This document shows positions 6,913 through 16,768 of a DNA stretch of 38,627 nt, piece by piece. How positions within the stretch are numbered: the first letter of the stretch is position 1; the number at the start of each line of letters is the position of its first letter. Origin of the DNA: Candidatus Hydrogenedentota bacterium. GTDB taxonomy: Bacteria > Hydrogenedentota > Hydrogenedentia > Hydrogenedentales > JAEUWI01. The DNA is taken from assembly GCA_024280935.1 (NCBI GenBank), contig JAJRPE010000490.1:1-38627 (forward strand), read 5' to 3'. The notes beneath the pieces are model-generated. The model was not told the origin of the DNA, searched no databases, and worked only from the letters and a program-made list of their open reading frames with translations. Made by a program: the position numbers and the translations under genes.

Positions 6913-8861
6913 TTACCATCAACACCGAACCCAAGCGCTATGAGGGAGTGGAAAACCGGGTGCAAATGATGGCGCTGGCGCTGGCGCTGCTCTTCACCAT
7001 ACCCTGTTTGCGACTGTGGCATCTCCAAATGGTGAAACAGCGTGACTACCAGCATACGGCGGATGCCCAACGTATTTCGGACACGACCCTGGAATCGGAT
7101 CGCGGTGTGATTTATGGTCGGAATGACGTAATCCTGGCGGACAACCGGGCGAGTGTTAACATTGTATTCACGCCCGGCGAATGTCCTGAGGTGCGCCGGG
7201 AGGAGGTGGGTATTCGCCTGGCCCGTCTCCTGGGCCTGGAAGCCCATTCGGTGTTGGAGAAGGTGAAAAACAGCAAAAGAAATCCTTTTATGCAGATCGT
7301 CATCAAGAGCGATGTGAGCAAGACGGAGTTGTACAGGATTGAGGAGAATGGTTTGGATCTTCCGGGGGTCGCGCCTATCGTGCGCCCCCAGCGTCGTTAC
7401 CTTTATCGGGAGACGGGCGGGCAACTCCTCGGTTATCTGGGCGAAATCAGCCGCAAGCAATTGAACGATTCCCATTGGCTGGATCAGGGCTACCACCAGG
7501 GCGACGTTATTGGCCTGGGAGGCTTGGAAGCCCAGTATGAACAACAGCTTCAGGGGCAAGACGGATTCCTGTTGTTGACGCGCTACGCCTCCGGGCGACC
7601 CCAGCTGCGGACGGATAGGGCCGGTATGCCCGTGGAGGCCAAACGGGACAGCGCGGGCAATGTAACAAGTATTGAGGGGGAGGGTCGGGAGCCCCGGGCC
7701 GGGGATCCCCTCCACCTTACGCTGGACATCGGCCTGCAGGCCAAGTGTGAATCGCTGCTGATGGGGCAGGTGGGTGCCATTGTCGTGCTCAATGCGGATA
7801 CGGGGGCGGTGTTGGCGATGGCCAGCGTGCCGAGTTATGATCCGAGTGTCTTTGTCTCCCACGACCCCACGGGCGAGCGAAAACGTCTGCTGGAAGCGAA
7901 GAAGCCCAAGCCCATGTTGAACCGGGCCTATCGCGAGCAGTATCCACCGGGTTCGGTCTTCAAGGTGATGCTGGCGGCGGCCGCGCTGGAAGAAGGCGTT
8001 ATTGACACAGCGACCTCTCATTACTGTGGCGGTGGCTTTAAGATAAACGGAAGAGGACGAACCTGGCACTGCTGGAGACGGGGCGGGCATGGGCGTGTGG
8101 CGGTGAAAGATGCCTTGACCTATTCCTGTGATGTGTTTTTCTACAACGTTGGCTTGGCTCTTGGCGTGGATAAGATTCAAGAGTGGGCCCACCGAATGGG
8201 CATGGGCGTGCTTAGCGGAATTGATTTGCCCCGTGAAATCACCGGGCTGATTCCGGGTCAGGAATGGAAAAAGGCGCTATTTAAGGATAAGCCTGTATGG
8301 GATCAAAACTGGCGCCTCGGCGACACGGTGAATCTGAGTATTGGCCAGGGCAGCGCAGCGACCACGCCCCTTCAAAACGCCATCATGATGGCTTGTATTG
8401 TGAATGGCGGCTATCGCATCACCCCCTATATGAATCGCGATGGGAGCCACAAGCGCAGCGAGAAACTTATCAGCGATACAACGATAGCAGTTATTTCGGA
8501 TGCCATGCGACGGTGCGTGGAAAAGGCCCCACCGGATTATCCAAGTGGCACGGGGTGGCGTGCGGGCGTGCCGGGCATCGCGATTCTTGGAAAAACGGGG
8601 TCGGCCCAAGTTATGAGCTTGTCACACCATGAGAAGTATGAGACGGAGGAGGATATTCCCTATAAAATGCGGGATCACGCCTGGTTTGTCGCCGGCGTGG
8701 TGGAGCAAGAGCAGAATATTGCCATTTGTATTCTGGTGGAGCATGGGCATCACGGTAGCACGGCGGCAAGCGTGTTGGCCAAACCGCTCATTGAGTATTT
8801 CTATCGGGACCAGCTACGATCGGATGTACAGGTTGCCCAGGCGGGGAAGGGGACTCTATGA
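6909..8861 (+). CDS. mrdA: Penicillin-binding protein 2 (elongation-specific transpeptidase)
   Basis: This class B PBP of 650 residues cross-links peptidoglycan during side-wall growth. It has an N-terminal membrane anchor at about residues 21-37, the pedestal with GVIYGRN and YLGEIS motifs, and a transpeptidase domain. Catalytic motifs are SVFK with S349, S406-C-D408 (the PBP2 form of SxN) and K562-T-G. The CWRRGGHG segment at about 390 is typical of PBP2. The ATG overlaps the mreD stop. Its own stop overlaps rodA by 4 nt, so PBP2 and its SEDS glycosyltransferase partner are translationally coupled. Confidence 0.97.
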   Translation: MITINTEPKRYEGVENRVQMMALALALLFTIPCLRLWHLQMVKQRDYQHTADAQRISDTTLESDRGVIYGRNDVILADNRASVNIVFTPGECPEVRREEVGIRLARLLGLEAHSVLEKVKNSKRNPFMQIVIKSDVSKTELYRIEENGLDLPGVAPIVRPQRRYLYRETGGQLLGYLGEISRKQLNDSHWLDQGYHQGDVIGLGGLEAQYEQQLQGQDGFLLLTRYASGRPQLRTDRAGMPVEAKRDSAGNVTSIEGEGREPRAGDPLHLTLDIGLQAKCESLLMGQVGAIVVLNADTGAVLAMASVPSYDPSVFVSHDPTGERKRLLEAKKPKPMLNRAYREQYPPGSVFKVMLAAAALEEGVIDTATSHYCGGGFKINGRGRTWHCWRRGGHGRVAVKDALTYSCDVFFYNVGLALGVDKIQEWAHRMGMGVLSGIDLPREITGLIPGQEWKKALFKDKPVWDQNWRLGDTVNLSIGQGSAATTPLQNAIMMACIVNGGYRITPYMNRDGSHKRSEKLISDTTIAVISDAMRRCVEKAPPDYPSGTGWRAGVPGIAILGKTGSAQVMSLSHHEKYETEEDIPYKMRDHAWFVAGVVEQEQNIAICILVEHGHHGSTAASVLAKPLIEYFYRDQLRSDVQVAQAGKGTL

Positions 8862-10099
8862 GTTATAGCGCCCACGACTACCAGGCTGAAGATGCCATTA
8901 TGCGGGCCATCAACATCCGCAACCTGGCTCGGATTGACTGGCTCCTCCCTATCTTCGTTATCAGCCTTGCCGTAATCGGCTGGGTAACCATGTATAGCGC
9001 CAGTGCCCATGCCACCGATGTTTACTACCAGAAGCAAATCCTGTTTTTTATCGCAGGTTCGGTGGTGGCTGCGGGAATCATCTGTGTGGACTACCGGTCC
9101 ATTGTCGCGCTGGCGCCGCTCATGTATATCGTGGCGATCCTGCTGCTCCTGGCCGTACTCAAATTTGGCGTGGAGATTAACGGCAGCCAACGTTGGCTCA
9201 ATCTGGGTCTTTTCAGGATCCAGCCTTCGGAATTGACCAAAATGGTCATGGTCTACTTTCTTGCCTGGTATTTGCATACGCTGGGTACGCGTATCAGAAA
9301 GTTGCGGTGGTTTGTCCTGGCGTTTATCCTGACGGGTGTGCCGATGCTGCTTATCCTCAAAGAACCCGATTTGGGCACGGCCGCGTGCTTGGGACCCTTG
9401 GTGATAGTGATGCTCTTTGTCTCAGGATGCCGACTCTGGCATATTGGCCTGGTGGTTTTGGTGGGTCTTTCCATCGTGCCCTTTGCGTGGTACCAGATTA
9501 AGGACATGGATCCGAGTCCCAGCCCAAGAATTCAGGAAGAGCAGAAAGCGGCGTTTAATGAAACCAAGAAGCCCTGGGATTTACAATGGCACCAGAAGAT
9601 GCGCATTTACACGTTTGTTCACCCAGACTTCGCCCCCAGGGTATCCAACTGGCAAGCCTACCAAAGTTTTATTACGGTGGGCAGTGGCGGTCTCAGCGGC
9701 AAGGGATTCCAGCAGGGCACCCAGACCAAGTTAAACTACCTGCCAGAGCACCGAACCGACTTCATCTTCTCGCACTATGCGGAAGAGCGGGGCTTTATCG
9801 GATGCGTTGTTGTAATCGGCCTTTTTCTGGCCTTTTTGTTGCGCGGGCTGATGTATGCCCGCGATTGTCCCGATATGATGGGAACCCTTTTGGCCGCAGG
9901 TGTGGTCACCGTGTTGGGGTTCCATATATTTTTCAATATTTCAATCACCATAGGCCTCATGCCGATAACCGGCATGCCCCTTCCCTTTCTAAGCTATGGC
10001 GGCACATTTTATATGACCACCATGGCTTGCGTCGGCATTCTGCTGAATGTTCCCATGCGCCGACGGATGTTTCTGGAGGAAGGCATGTTCGGAGGCTAG
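8858..10099 (+). CDS. rodA: RodA, SEDS-family peptidoglycan glycosyltransferase
   Basis: This 413-residue polytopic protein has about ten membrane helices and polymerizes lipid II as partner of PBP2. Diagnostic segments are SQRWLNLGLFRIQPSEL near residue 110, the large periplasmic loop with GLSGKGFQQGTQ and LPEHRTDFIF (D301 matches the conserved essential SEDS aspartate), and GMPLPFLSYGGT near the C-terminus. The N-terminus carries about 18 extra polar residues before the first helix. An alternative ATG lies at codon 15 (MRAINIRNL), but the 4-nt overlap with mrdA favours 8858. Confidence 0.96.
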   Translation: MSYSAHDYQAEDAIMRAINIRNLARIDWLLPIFVISLAVIGWVTMYSASAHATDVYYQKQILFFIAGSVVAAGIICVDYRSIVALAPLMYIVAILLLLAVLKFGVEINGSQRWLNLGLFRIQPSELTKMVMVYFLAWYLHTLGTRIRKLRWFVLAFILTGVPMLLILKEPDLGTAACLGPLVIVMLFVSGCRLWHIGLVVLVGLSIVPFAWYQIKDMDPSPSPRIQEEQKAAFNETKKPWDLQWHQKMRIYTFVHPDFAPRVSNWQAYQSFITVGSGGLSGKGFQQGTQTKLNYLPEHRTDFIFSHYAEERGFIGCVVVIGLFLAFLLRGLMYARDCPDMMGTLLAAGVVTVLGFHIFFNISITIGLMPITGMPLPFLSYGGTFYMTTMACVGILLNVPMRRRMFLEEGMFGG

Positions 10100-10139
10100 A
10101 CGCGGTGCGTCTGGGCCATGGACACTAAGAAAGATTTTT

Positions 10140-11669
10140 ATGAGAGAACTTGTAATTAATGCCGGTTCGCACGAAACGCGAATCGCCGAAATCGAAGGTA
10201 AACGCCTTGTTGAGCTTCAAGTGGAGCGGCAAGACAGCCCCAGTATTGTGGGCAACATCTATAAGGGCCGCGTGGACTCGGTGGTACCGGGCATCCAGGC
10301 TGCGTTTATTGATATTGGCGAAGAGAAAAACGGCTTCCTCTATGTCTCGGATATCGCTGGCGCGGAAGGCACCGGGGATACGATGCTGGAAGAGGGCAAG
10401 CCCAGGGCGAAGACCCGTGCCCGCCGTGCTCGACAGCAGCCCATCGAGACCATGCTGAAAAAGAATCAGCACATCATGGTGCAAATTGTAAAAGACCGCC
10501 TCGGCAACAAGGGTGCCCGTCTCACCAACTTCATCACGATTCCCGGACGTTACACGGTGCTTATGCCGACGGTCAGCACCTTGGGCGTATCGCGCAAGAT
10601 TGATTCCGACGCAGAGCGGGATCGCCTGAAGAAGATCCTCCGCCAGGTTCGGCCTAAGGGGATGGGACTCATTACCCGAACGGCCGGTGAAGGGCGGAAG
10701 AAAGTCGATTTTCAATCCGATGCCAAATACCACGCCCGCGTCTGGGAAAACATTAAGTCCAAGTATGAGCGCATGAAGGGCTGTGGACTTATTCGCGAAG
10801 ATCTCAGTCCCATCCTTCGGGTTGTGCGGGACCGTTTTACCACGGATATCGACCGGCTGACGGTGGACGACGAAGAACAGAATGATCGCATTATTGCGTT
10901 CCTGGAGAGCTTGGCACCCAACCTGAAGAAGCGGGTCCGGCTCTATAAACAGCGGCGCCCGATCTTCGATAAAATGGGGATCGAGCGTGAAATCACAAAG
11001 GCCCTTCGCCGGGAAGTATATCTTCCCAGCGGTGGTCATATCTGCATCGATCAGACCGAAGCGCTTATTGCCATTGATGTGAACACCGGCAAGTTTACGG
11101 GCAAAAAGCAGCTTGAAGACACGGTATTCCAGACCAACATTGAGGCCGCCGAGGAGATTGCCCGTCAAATGCGTCTGCGGGATATGGGCGGTATCATTGC
11201 CATCGATTTTATCGATATGTATTTGGACAAGAACCGGCGGAAGCTTCTTCGGACGATGCGAGAGGCCCTGGTGACCGACCGGGCCAAAACGACGGTATCC
11301 GAAATCAACGAATTGGGCATGGTGGAGATGACGCGGAAGCGGGTGAAGCACAACCTCGTAAAAGCCCTCTCCCAGCCTTGTCCGTACTGTGAAGGAAGCG
11401 GCCAGGTACGTTCGGTAACAACCATGACCTTCGACACGCTGCGCAAGCTACAGAGCCTGCTCATCACGAGTAAGGAGAAGCGCGTTGTGCTCCAGGTTCA
11501 TCCCGACGTGGCCCGGCGTCTCCAAAACGAGAACAAATCCATGCTGGATGAAATCGCAGAGCGGTTTGGGCGGGAGATCACGGTGGAAGCGGCGCCGGAT
11601 TTCCATATTCACGATAGCAAAGTACTGAGTGGCCGAACGCGGGAAGAGATTGCCGACCACGGCCATTAG
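10140..11669 (+). CDS. rng: Ribonuclease G/E family endoribonuclease
   Basis: This 509-residue enzyme cleaves single-stranded A/U-rich RNA in rRNA maturation and mRNA decay. An N-terminal S1 domain (GNIYKGRVDSVVPGIQAAFIDIG onward) is followed by the RNase H-like and DNase I-like domains with the metal-binding aspartates D313 (IDVNTGKF) and D356 (IDFIDM). The Zn-link CPYC lies at 414-417. It lacks the long degradosome scaffold of RNase E, so RNase G is the better name. An Arg/Lys-rich insertion (about residues 80-105) interrupts the S1 domain, as in relatives. ATG 10140 with AAGAAAG upstream is chosen over the longer frame overlapping rodA. The mre-mrd-rng order is a widespread arrangement. 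Confidence 0.94.
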   Translation: MRELVINAGSHETRIAEIEGKRLVELQVERQDSPSIVGNIYKGRVDSVVPGIQAAFIDIGEEKNGFLYVSDIAGAEGTGDTMLEEGKPRAKTRARRARQQPIETMLKKNQHIMVQIVKDRLGNKGARLTNFITIPGRYTVLMPTVSTLGVSRKIDSDAERDRLKKILRQVRPKGMGLITRTAGEGRKKVDFQSDAKYHARVWENIKSKYERMKGCGLIREDLSPILRVVRDRFTTDIDRLTVDDEEQNDRIIAFLESLAPNLKKRVRLYKQRRPIFDKMGIEREITKALRREVYLPSGGHICIDQTEALIAIDVNTGKFTGKKQLEDTVFQTNIEAAEEIARQMRLRDMGGIIAIDFIDMYLDKNRRKLLRTMREALVTDRAKTTVSEINELGMVEMTRKRVKHNLVKALSQPCPYCEGSGQVRSVTTMTFDTLRKLQSLLITSKEKRVVLQVHPDVARRLQNENKSMLDEIAERFGREITVEAAPDFHIHDSKVLSGRTREEIADHGH

Positions 11670-11736
11670 TGGCGTTCCGTGGAAAAAGGCGATGGATATA
11701 CCAAAACGGGTGGACATGGGCAAACAGTAAAGGAGC

Positions 11737-12741
11737 ATGGGCTTGACACCAGCACCGACAGGGATGGATGGAGAGAAGGCGGACACGGGAAGCTATGTGT
11801 CTATTCACACGGATTCACTCCGTATGGATACGAGTCCGCCATTTGCGCTTTACATCCGGCCCGGCGCTGACAAGCCCCATGTGCTCTACTGTGAGCGCAA
11901 GACCCGGTTTACCCGTGATGCCAAGCGTCGTCTGCTCCAGAACCGCATCGACCAGCTCTATATTTCCGAGAAGGAGCGCAGGTTATACAGTCGCTATGTG
12001 GCGGACAATCTGGCCGATATTCTGGGGGATCCCAAGCTCACCGTCCGTGAAAAATCGAGTATTCTCTACGATTCCGCCCAGGCGGTGGTGGAAGAGGTGC
12101 TCAAGAAACCCACGGAGCGCACACGCATAGAGCGGGGCAAGGCCATCGTGGAGCGAACCGTGGAGTTTATGCGGTCCGAGGAGTTCTTGCTTGAGCATTT
12201 GCTGCGCACGATTTCCTGTGATTACTATCTCTACACCCACAGCGTCAATGTGGTGGCGTACTCCATTGCCCTGTGTATGCGTGCGGGCTACGGTGACCCG
12301 GCGACTCTGCGGGAAGTGGCTAACGGTGCGCTGCTTCACGATGTGGGCGAGTCGCAACTCGACCAGGCCACGATTCACAAGAAGGGTGCCTTGACGGATG
12401 AAGAGTGGCAGCAGGTAAAGGGGCATCCCGAAGCGGGGTGCGTCCTGTTGCGAAAAGCGGGCAATTTGGGCGAGATTGCGCTGGATATCGTGCTGCACCA
12501 CCACGAAAAGTTGAACGGGGTCGGATACCCCCACAGTCTCAGCGGGGACGATATCTCGGTATTTGTGCGTATTGTCACCATTGCCGACATCTTCGACGCG
12601 CTTACTACAGAACGCCATCACCAGCAGGCCCGCAGTTCTTTCGATGCCTTGAAATTGATGGGGGAGAGCATGCGCGACGAATTGGACACCGATCTATTTC
12701 GTCATTTTGTGTCCATGATGGGTGCTGGCGTGCGCCGCTAA
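11737..12741 (+). CDS. HD-GYP domain cyclic-di-GMP phosphodiesterase
   Basis: This protein of about 334 residues has an N-terminal region of roughly 150 residues (ALYIRPGADKPHVLY onward), typical of PilZ-like or DUF3391-like sensor regions, and a C-terminal HD-GYP domain. Metal and signature residues are H201-D202 (LLHDVGE), H254-H255-H256-E257 and G263-Y264-P265 in HHHEKLNGVGYP, then IVTIADIFDALTT. The family hydrolyses cyclic-di-GMP to GMP. No membrane helix is seen, so it is cytoplasmic. Start is uncertain: AAGGAG (11730-11735) is only 1 nt from ATG 11737 but 7 nt from the in-frame TTG at 11743, which may be the real start. It lies between rng and rpoB with 67 nt upstream. Confidence 0.88.
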   Translation: MGLTPAPTGMDGEKADTGSYVSIHTDSLRMDTSPPFALYIRPGADKPHVLYCERKTRFTRDAKRRLLQNRIDQLYISEKERRLYSRYVADNLADILGDPKLTVREKSSILYDSAQAVVEEVLKKPTERTRIERGKAIVERTVEFMRSEEFLLEHLLRTISCDYYLYTHSVNVVAYSIALCMRAGYGDPATLREVANGALLHDVGESQLDQATIHKKGALTDEEWQQVKGHPEAGCVLLRKAGNLGEIALDIVLHHHEKLNGVGYPHSLSGDDISVFVRIVTIADIFDALTTERHHQQARSSFDALKLMGESMRDELDTDLFRHFVSMMGAGVRR

Positions 12742-12761
12742 GGGGTGCTTTCCGATAATAT

Positions 12762-12791
12762 TTGACACGTACCGCCGTTTTTTGATACTCT
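12762..12791 (+). promoter_or_regulatory. rpoBC promoter candidate
   Basis: A perfect TTGACA (12762-12767) has an 18-nt spacer to TACTCT (12786-12791), with an extended -10 TG at 12783-12784. It lies directly after the HD-GYP gene and about 120 nt before rpoB, so rpoBC probably forms its own transcription unit. Confidence 0.55.
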
Positions 12792-12912
12792 GGCTCGCTG
12801 CATTCCCTTAGGGGATAGATCTGTCTTTGGCAGCAGTAACGCCGGTGCTTTTTCCAAGCTCCGGCATCTGTAATGCCTTGCCAGTACAAACCTTAGACAA
12901 AGGAGTCTCTGC

Positions 12913-15900
12913 ATGGCCGTAGCTCCCCGCAATGAGCGACCTTCTCTGGGTACCATTCCAGATCTCTACGAGCTTCCCAATCTTATCGAGATTCAGACCA
13001 AGTCTTATGGCGAATTCCTTCAGTGGGACGTGCCGCCGGACGAACGTGTAACGCGTGGTCTACAGGAAGTTTTCCTCGATGTTTTTCCCATTGAGGCACC
13101 CAATAAGCTGACCCGTCTGGAATTCGTCCACTACTCTTTTGCGCCGCCCAAGTACACGGTGCAGGAATGCCAGGAGCGGGGCATGACCTATTCGGCGTCG
13201 CTCAAGGCCCTTCTTCGCCTGGTGCGTTACGAAGAAATCGGCACCGGCGTGAATAAGGAGCTGCGTGAGAAGATCATGCTTGAACAGGAGGTTTTCCTGG
13301 GCGAGTTGCCGATCATGACCGTCACGGGCACGTTTATTATTAACGGTGCCGAGCGCGTAATTGTGAGCCAGCTTCATAAGTCGCCGGGCGTTTCTTTCGA
13401 GCGCAAGATCCACCAGAATGGCAAGCCCCTGCTTTCTGCCCGGGTTATTCCGTATCGCGGTGCCTGGCTTGAGTTTGAGTATGACATCAGCGACTATCTC
13501 TGGCTTACCATTGACCGCCGCTCCAAGTTGCCCGCAACGACCTTCCTCAAGTCCTTCGGATACATTGAACCCGAAGAGATCCTTGAGCTTTTCTACCAAT
13601 TCGAAAAAATGACCTTTGGCCGCACCAAGGTCAAGGTGGAAAATGACTCCATGGAGCCGGAGGCGGCAGTAGGCTTCTGGGTGGCTTCCGATGTAATCGA
13701 TCCTGAAACGGGCGAAGTCCTGGCCGATGCCGCGACCGAGCTTACCCTGACGATGATCGAACGAATCATGGCCTCCCAGATTCAGAAAGTCCAGATCCTA
13801 AATCGCGAGGATATCGGCAAAGACGCCACTATCGTCATGACCTTGTCGCAGGACAAGACCCAGACGCAGGAAGACGCGCTGCGCGAAATATACGCACGGA
13901 TTCGTCCAGGCGATCCGGCGACTGACGCGACCTGCCGCACGTTCTTTCAGCGACTCTTCTACGATGCCAGCCGTTATGATTTTGCGCCGGTAGGCCGTTA
14001 TAAGATCAATCGCAAACTGGGCCTCCAGATTGATCAGGATATCAAGACGCTCACCAAGGAAGACGTAGTTGCCACGTTGCAATACCTGGTGAAACTGCGC
14101 TCCGGCGAGGGGGTGTTGGACGATATCGATCACCTCGGGAATCGTCGTGTACGCGCCGTGGGCGAATTGCTTTCGAACCAGGTCCGCATTGGCTTGGTGC
14201 GCATGGAGCGGACCGTGCGGGAGCGCATGAACTTCCAGGAGGAAGATCAGCTTTCGCCTCAGACCTTGGTGAACCCCAAGCCTGTAAGCGCGGTCATAAA
14301 AGACTTCTTTGGCCGCAGCCAGCTTTCCCACTTCATGGACCAAATTAACCCGCTGGCTGAATTGACCCACAAGCGCCGTTTAAGCGCCTTGGGACCGGGT
14401 GGCCTGAGCCGTGAGCGCGCAGGCTTCGAGGTGCGCGACGTACACCCGACGCACTACGGTCGCATTTGCCCCATAGAAACGCCGGAAGGGCCAAACATCG
14501 GCCTGATGGCATCGCTCTCAACGTATTCCCGTGTTAACCAGTACGGCTTTCTGGAAACGCCCTATCGCAAAGTGAATGGCGGTACGGTTCAGGACGAGGT
14601 GGAGATGCTCTCTGCCTATGACGAGGACAATTACGTTATCGCCCAGGCCAATGCGCCCCTGGATAAACGAGGCCGCTTCGAGCGTCGCAGTATCTTGTGT
14701 CGTCACCGGGGCGATTTCCCCCAAGTCGGTCCCGATGGCGTGGATTATATGGACATCTCCACCAAGCAGTTGGTGAGTGTGGCTGCCGCCTTGATTCCGT
14801 TCCTGGAGCACGATGACGCCAATCGCGCCTTGATGGGTTCCAACATGCAACGCCAGGCGGTGCCCCTGCTCAAGACCGACTCTCCCTATGTGGGGACTGG
14901 CCTGGAGCACGTGACCGCCCGGAATTCGGGCACAGTGGTCCGTGCGGAACGCAACGGCACCGTTGAATACGCAGACGGTGAAGTCATCCGCATCAAGACC
15001 CGCAAGACCAAGAAGGACAACCCCTTCCGGTCCGACGAAGACGTTTACACGTTGAAGAAGTACGTGCGCTCCAACCAGAACACGTGCATTACCCAGCGCC
15101 CCATCGTTGCCAAAGGCGATAAGGTGCAGGCGGGCGACATTATTGGTGATGGACCCGCGACGGACAACGGCGAGTTGGCTTTGGGGCGTAATGTCCTCGT
15201 AGCATTCTTGCCATGGGAAGGATACAACTTCGAGGATGCGATCATTCTCAGCGAAGAGTTGGTGAAGGAGGACGTGTTCACGTCTATTCATATCCAGGTC
15301 TATGAGCTTGAGGCGCGGGATACGAAGCTGGGTCCAGAAGAGATCACCCGCGATATTCCCAACGTCAGCGAAGATGCCCTCAAGAATCTGGATGAGAGCG
15401 GCATCGCCTGCATCGGGTCGAAGGTCAGCCACGGCGACATTCTCGTGGGCAAGGTAACGCCCAAAGGGGAAACCGAGCTGGCTCCGGAAGAAAAACTGCT
15501 GCGCGCCATTTTCGGTGAGAAAGCCGAGGACGTTCGCGACGCTTCCCTGACCATGCCGCCCGGATCGAATGGCGTGGTTGTGGATGTTAAGGTTTGTAGC
15601 CGCAAGGACAAGGCCACCGACGCTCAGGCGAAGAAGGCGCTCCTGGCGGAAGTCAATAAGGTAAAGCGCCAATACGATGAACGCATCGAAGAGATTCGTT
15701 CGACCTTCGTCGATATGGTTCGTGATGACCTTGTTGGCGTGAAGATCCTGGAAGACGTTTACGACCACAAGACGGAAGAGCTTGTGCTTGAGAAGGGCAA
15801 GCGCGTCCGGATGGCCCACCTCGACAAGGGCGAATACAGTGTGCTGTCCCGTCTCCGAATCGACGATAAGAAAACGCAGCAACAGCTTACGCGCCTGGTC

Positions 15901-16764
15901 AACATGGCGGCCATGGAAGAGGCCAAGCTTATTGCCTTCCGCGACAGCCAGATTGAGCGCATGCGCAAGGGCGACGAATTGCCCCCGGGTGTTATCAAGC
16001 TCGTCAAGGTTTTTGTGGCAAAAAAACGCAGCATGTCCGTTGGCGACAAGATGGCGGGCCGCCACGGGAACAAAGGCGTGGTTGCCCGGATTGTTCCGGT
16101 CGAAGATATGCCGTTCCTGCCCGACGGGACTCCGGTGCAAATTCTATTGAATCCCCTCGGTGTTCCGTCTCGAATGAACGTGGGCCAGTTGCTGGAGACC
16201 CATCTGGGCTGGGCTGCGAAAGCGCTCGGCATGAAAATCGCCACACCCGTGTTCAACGGCGCGACCGAAGAGAACATCGTGGAGTTTCTCGAAAAGGCGG
16301 GCCTTCCCACCTCGGGCAAGATTCGGCTGCGAGACGGTCGCACGGGCATCGATCTGGACCAGACGACGTGTGTGGGTCAAATCTACATGCTGAAGCTGAA
16401 TCACCTGGTGGACGACAAAATCCACGCACGGGCTATTGGGCCGTACTCCCTGGTCACACAGCAGCCTCTTGGCGGCAAGGCCCAGTTTGGCGGCCAGCGT
16501 TTTGGTGAAATGGAAGTGTGGGCTCTGCAGGCCTATGGCGCCGCCTACACCCTGCAGGAACTGCTGACTTTCAAGGCCGACGATATTCAGGGCCGCACCA
16601 AGGCGTATGAGGCTATTGTGAAGGGCGAGCGTGAAGTGGAGCCGGGCACCCCGGAATCCTTCAACGTGCTCGTGCGTGAAATACAGAGTCTGTGTCTCGA
16701 CGTCATCAAGCTGGTTAAGGTTGATGGCACCATGGAACTTGAAGAAGAATCACTGGAGGACTAA
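12913..16764 (+). CDS. rpoB: DNA-directed RNA polymerase beta subunit
   Basis: This full-length RpoB has 1283 residues. Recognizable are the Rif-region block ([18 protein letters not shown], then [20 protein letters not shown]), [40 protein letters not shown], the [12 protein letters not shown] active-site loop and the C-terminal [19 protein letters not shown] anchor. Together with RpoC it forms the catalytic centre of RNA polymerase. ATG 12913 has AAAGGAG at about 12898-12904. The gene upstream is an HD-GYP protein rather than rplJ-rplL. Rif-contact residues (S-Q, D, H, R, S) are in the sensitive-type state, apart from I at the position of E. coli N518 and A at S522, variants also known in natural sensitive species. 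Confidence 0.99.
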   Translation: MAVAPRNERPSLGTIPDLYELPNLIEIQTKSYGEFLQWDVPPDERVTRGLQEVFLDVFPIEAPNKLTRLEFVHYSFAPPKYTVQECQERGMTYSASLKALLRLVRYEEIGTGVNKELREKIMLEQEVFLGELPIMTVTGTFIINGAERVIVSQLHKSPGVSFERKIHQNGKPLLSARVIPYRGAWLEFEYDISDYLWLTIDRRSKLPATTFLKSFGYIEPEEILELFYQFEKMTFGRTKVKVENDSMEPEAAVGFWVASDVIDPETGEVLADAATELTLTMIERIMASQIQKVQILNREDIGKDATIVMTLSQDKTQTQEDALREIYARIRPGDPATDATCRTFFQRLFYDASRYDFAPVGRYKINRKLGLQIDQDIKTLTKEDVVATLQYLVKLRSGEGVLDDIDHLGNRRVRAVGELLSNQVRIGLVRMERTVRERMNFQEEDQLSPQTLVNPKPVSAVIKDFFGRSQLSHFMDQINPLAELTHKRRLSALGPGGLSRERAGFEVRDVHPTHYGRICPIETPEGPNIGLMASLSTYSRVNQYGFLETPYRKVNGGTVQDEVEMLSAYDEDNYVIAQANAPLDKRGRFERRSILCRHRGDFPQVGPDGVDYMDISTKQLVSVAAALIPFLEHDDANRALMGSNMQRQAVPLLKTDSPYVGTGLEHVTARNSGTVVRAERNGTVEYADGEVIRIKTRKTKKDNPFRSDEDVYTLKKYVRSNQNTCITQRPIVAKGDKVQAGDIIGDGPATDNGELALGRNVLVAFLPWEGYNFEDAIILSEELVKEDVFTSIHIQVYELEARDTKLGPEEITRDIPNVSEDALKNLDESGIACIGSKVSHGDILVGKVTPKGETELAPEEKLLRAIFGEKAEDVRDASLTMPPGSNGVVVDVKVCSRKDKATDAQAKKALLAEVNKVKRQYDERIEEIRSTFVDMVRDDLVGVKILEDVYDHKTEELVLEKGKRVRMAHLDKGEYSVLSRLRIDDKKTQQQLTRLVNMAAMEEAKLIAFRDSQIERMRKGDELPPGVIKLVKVFVAKKRSMSVGDKMAGRHGNKGVVARIVPVEDMPFLPDGTPVQILLNPLGVPSRMNVGQLLETHLGWAAKALGMKIATPVFNGATEENIVEFLEKAGLPTSGKIRLRDGRTGIDLDQTTCVGQIYMLKLNHLVDDKIHARAIGPYSLVTQQPLGGKAQFGGQRFGEMEVWALQAYGAAYTLQELLTFKADDIQGRTKAYEAIVKGEREVEPGTPESFNVLVREIQSLCLDVIKLVKVDGTMELEEESLED

Positions 16765-16768
16765 TACG

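Noticed and set aside
6885-8192. 435-codon minus-strand frame opposite mrdA
   Set aside because: Antisense to a complete PBP2 with all catalytic motifs; no domain recognized.
13560-14520. Rifampicin-resistance mutation in RpoB
   Set aside because: The two differences from E. coli in the Rif block (I for N518, A for S522) also occur naturally in sensitive species, and the main resistance positions are wild type.
14518-16140. 540-codon open frame on the minus strand inside rpoB
   Set aside because: It is antisense to rpoB, which has full family conservation; long antisense frames are common at this G+C and codon bias, and the translation shows no known domain.
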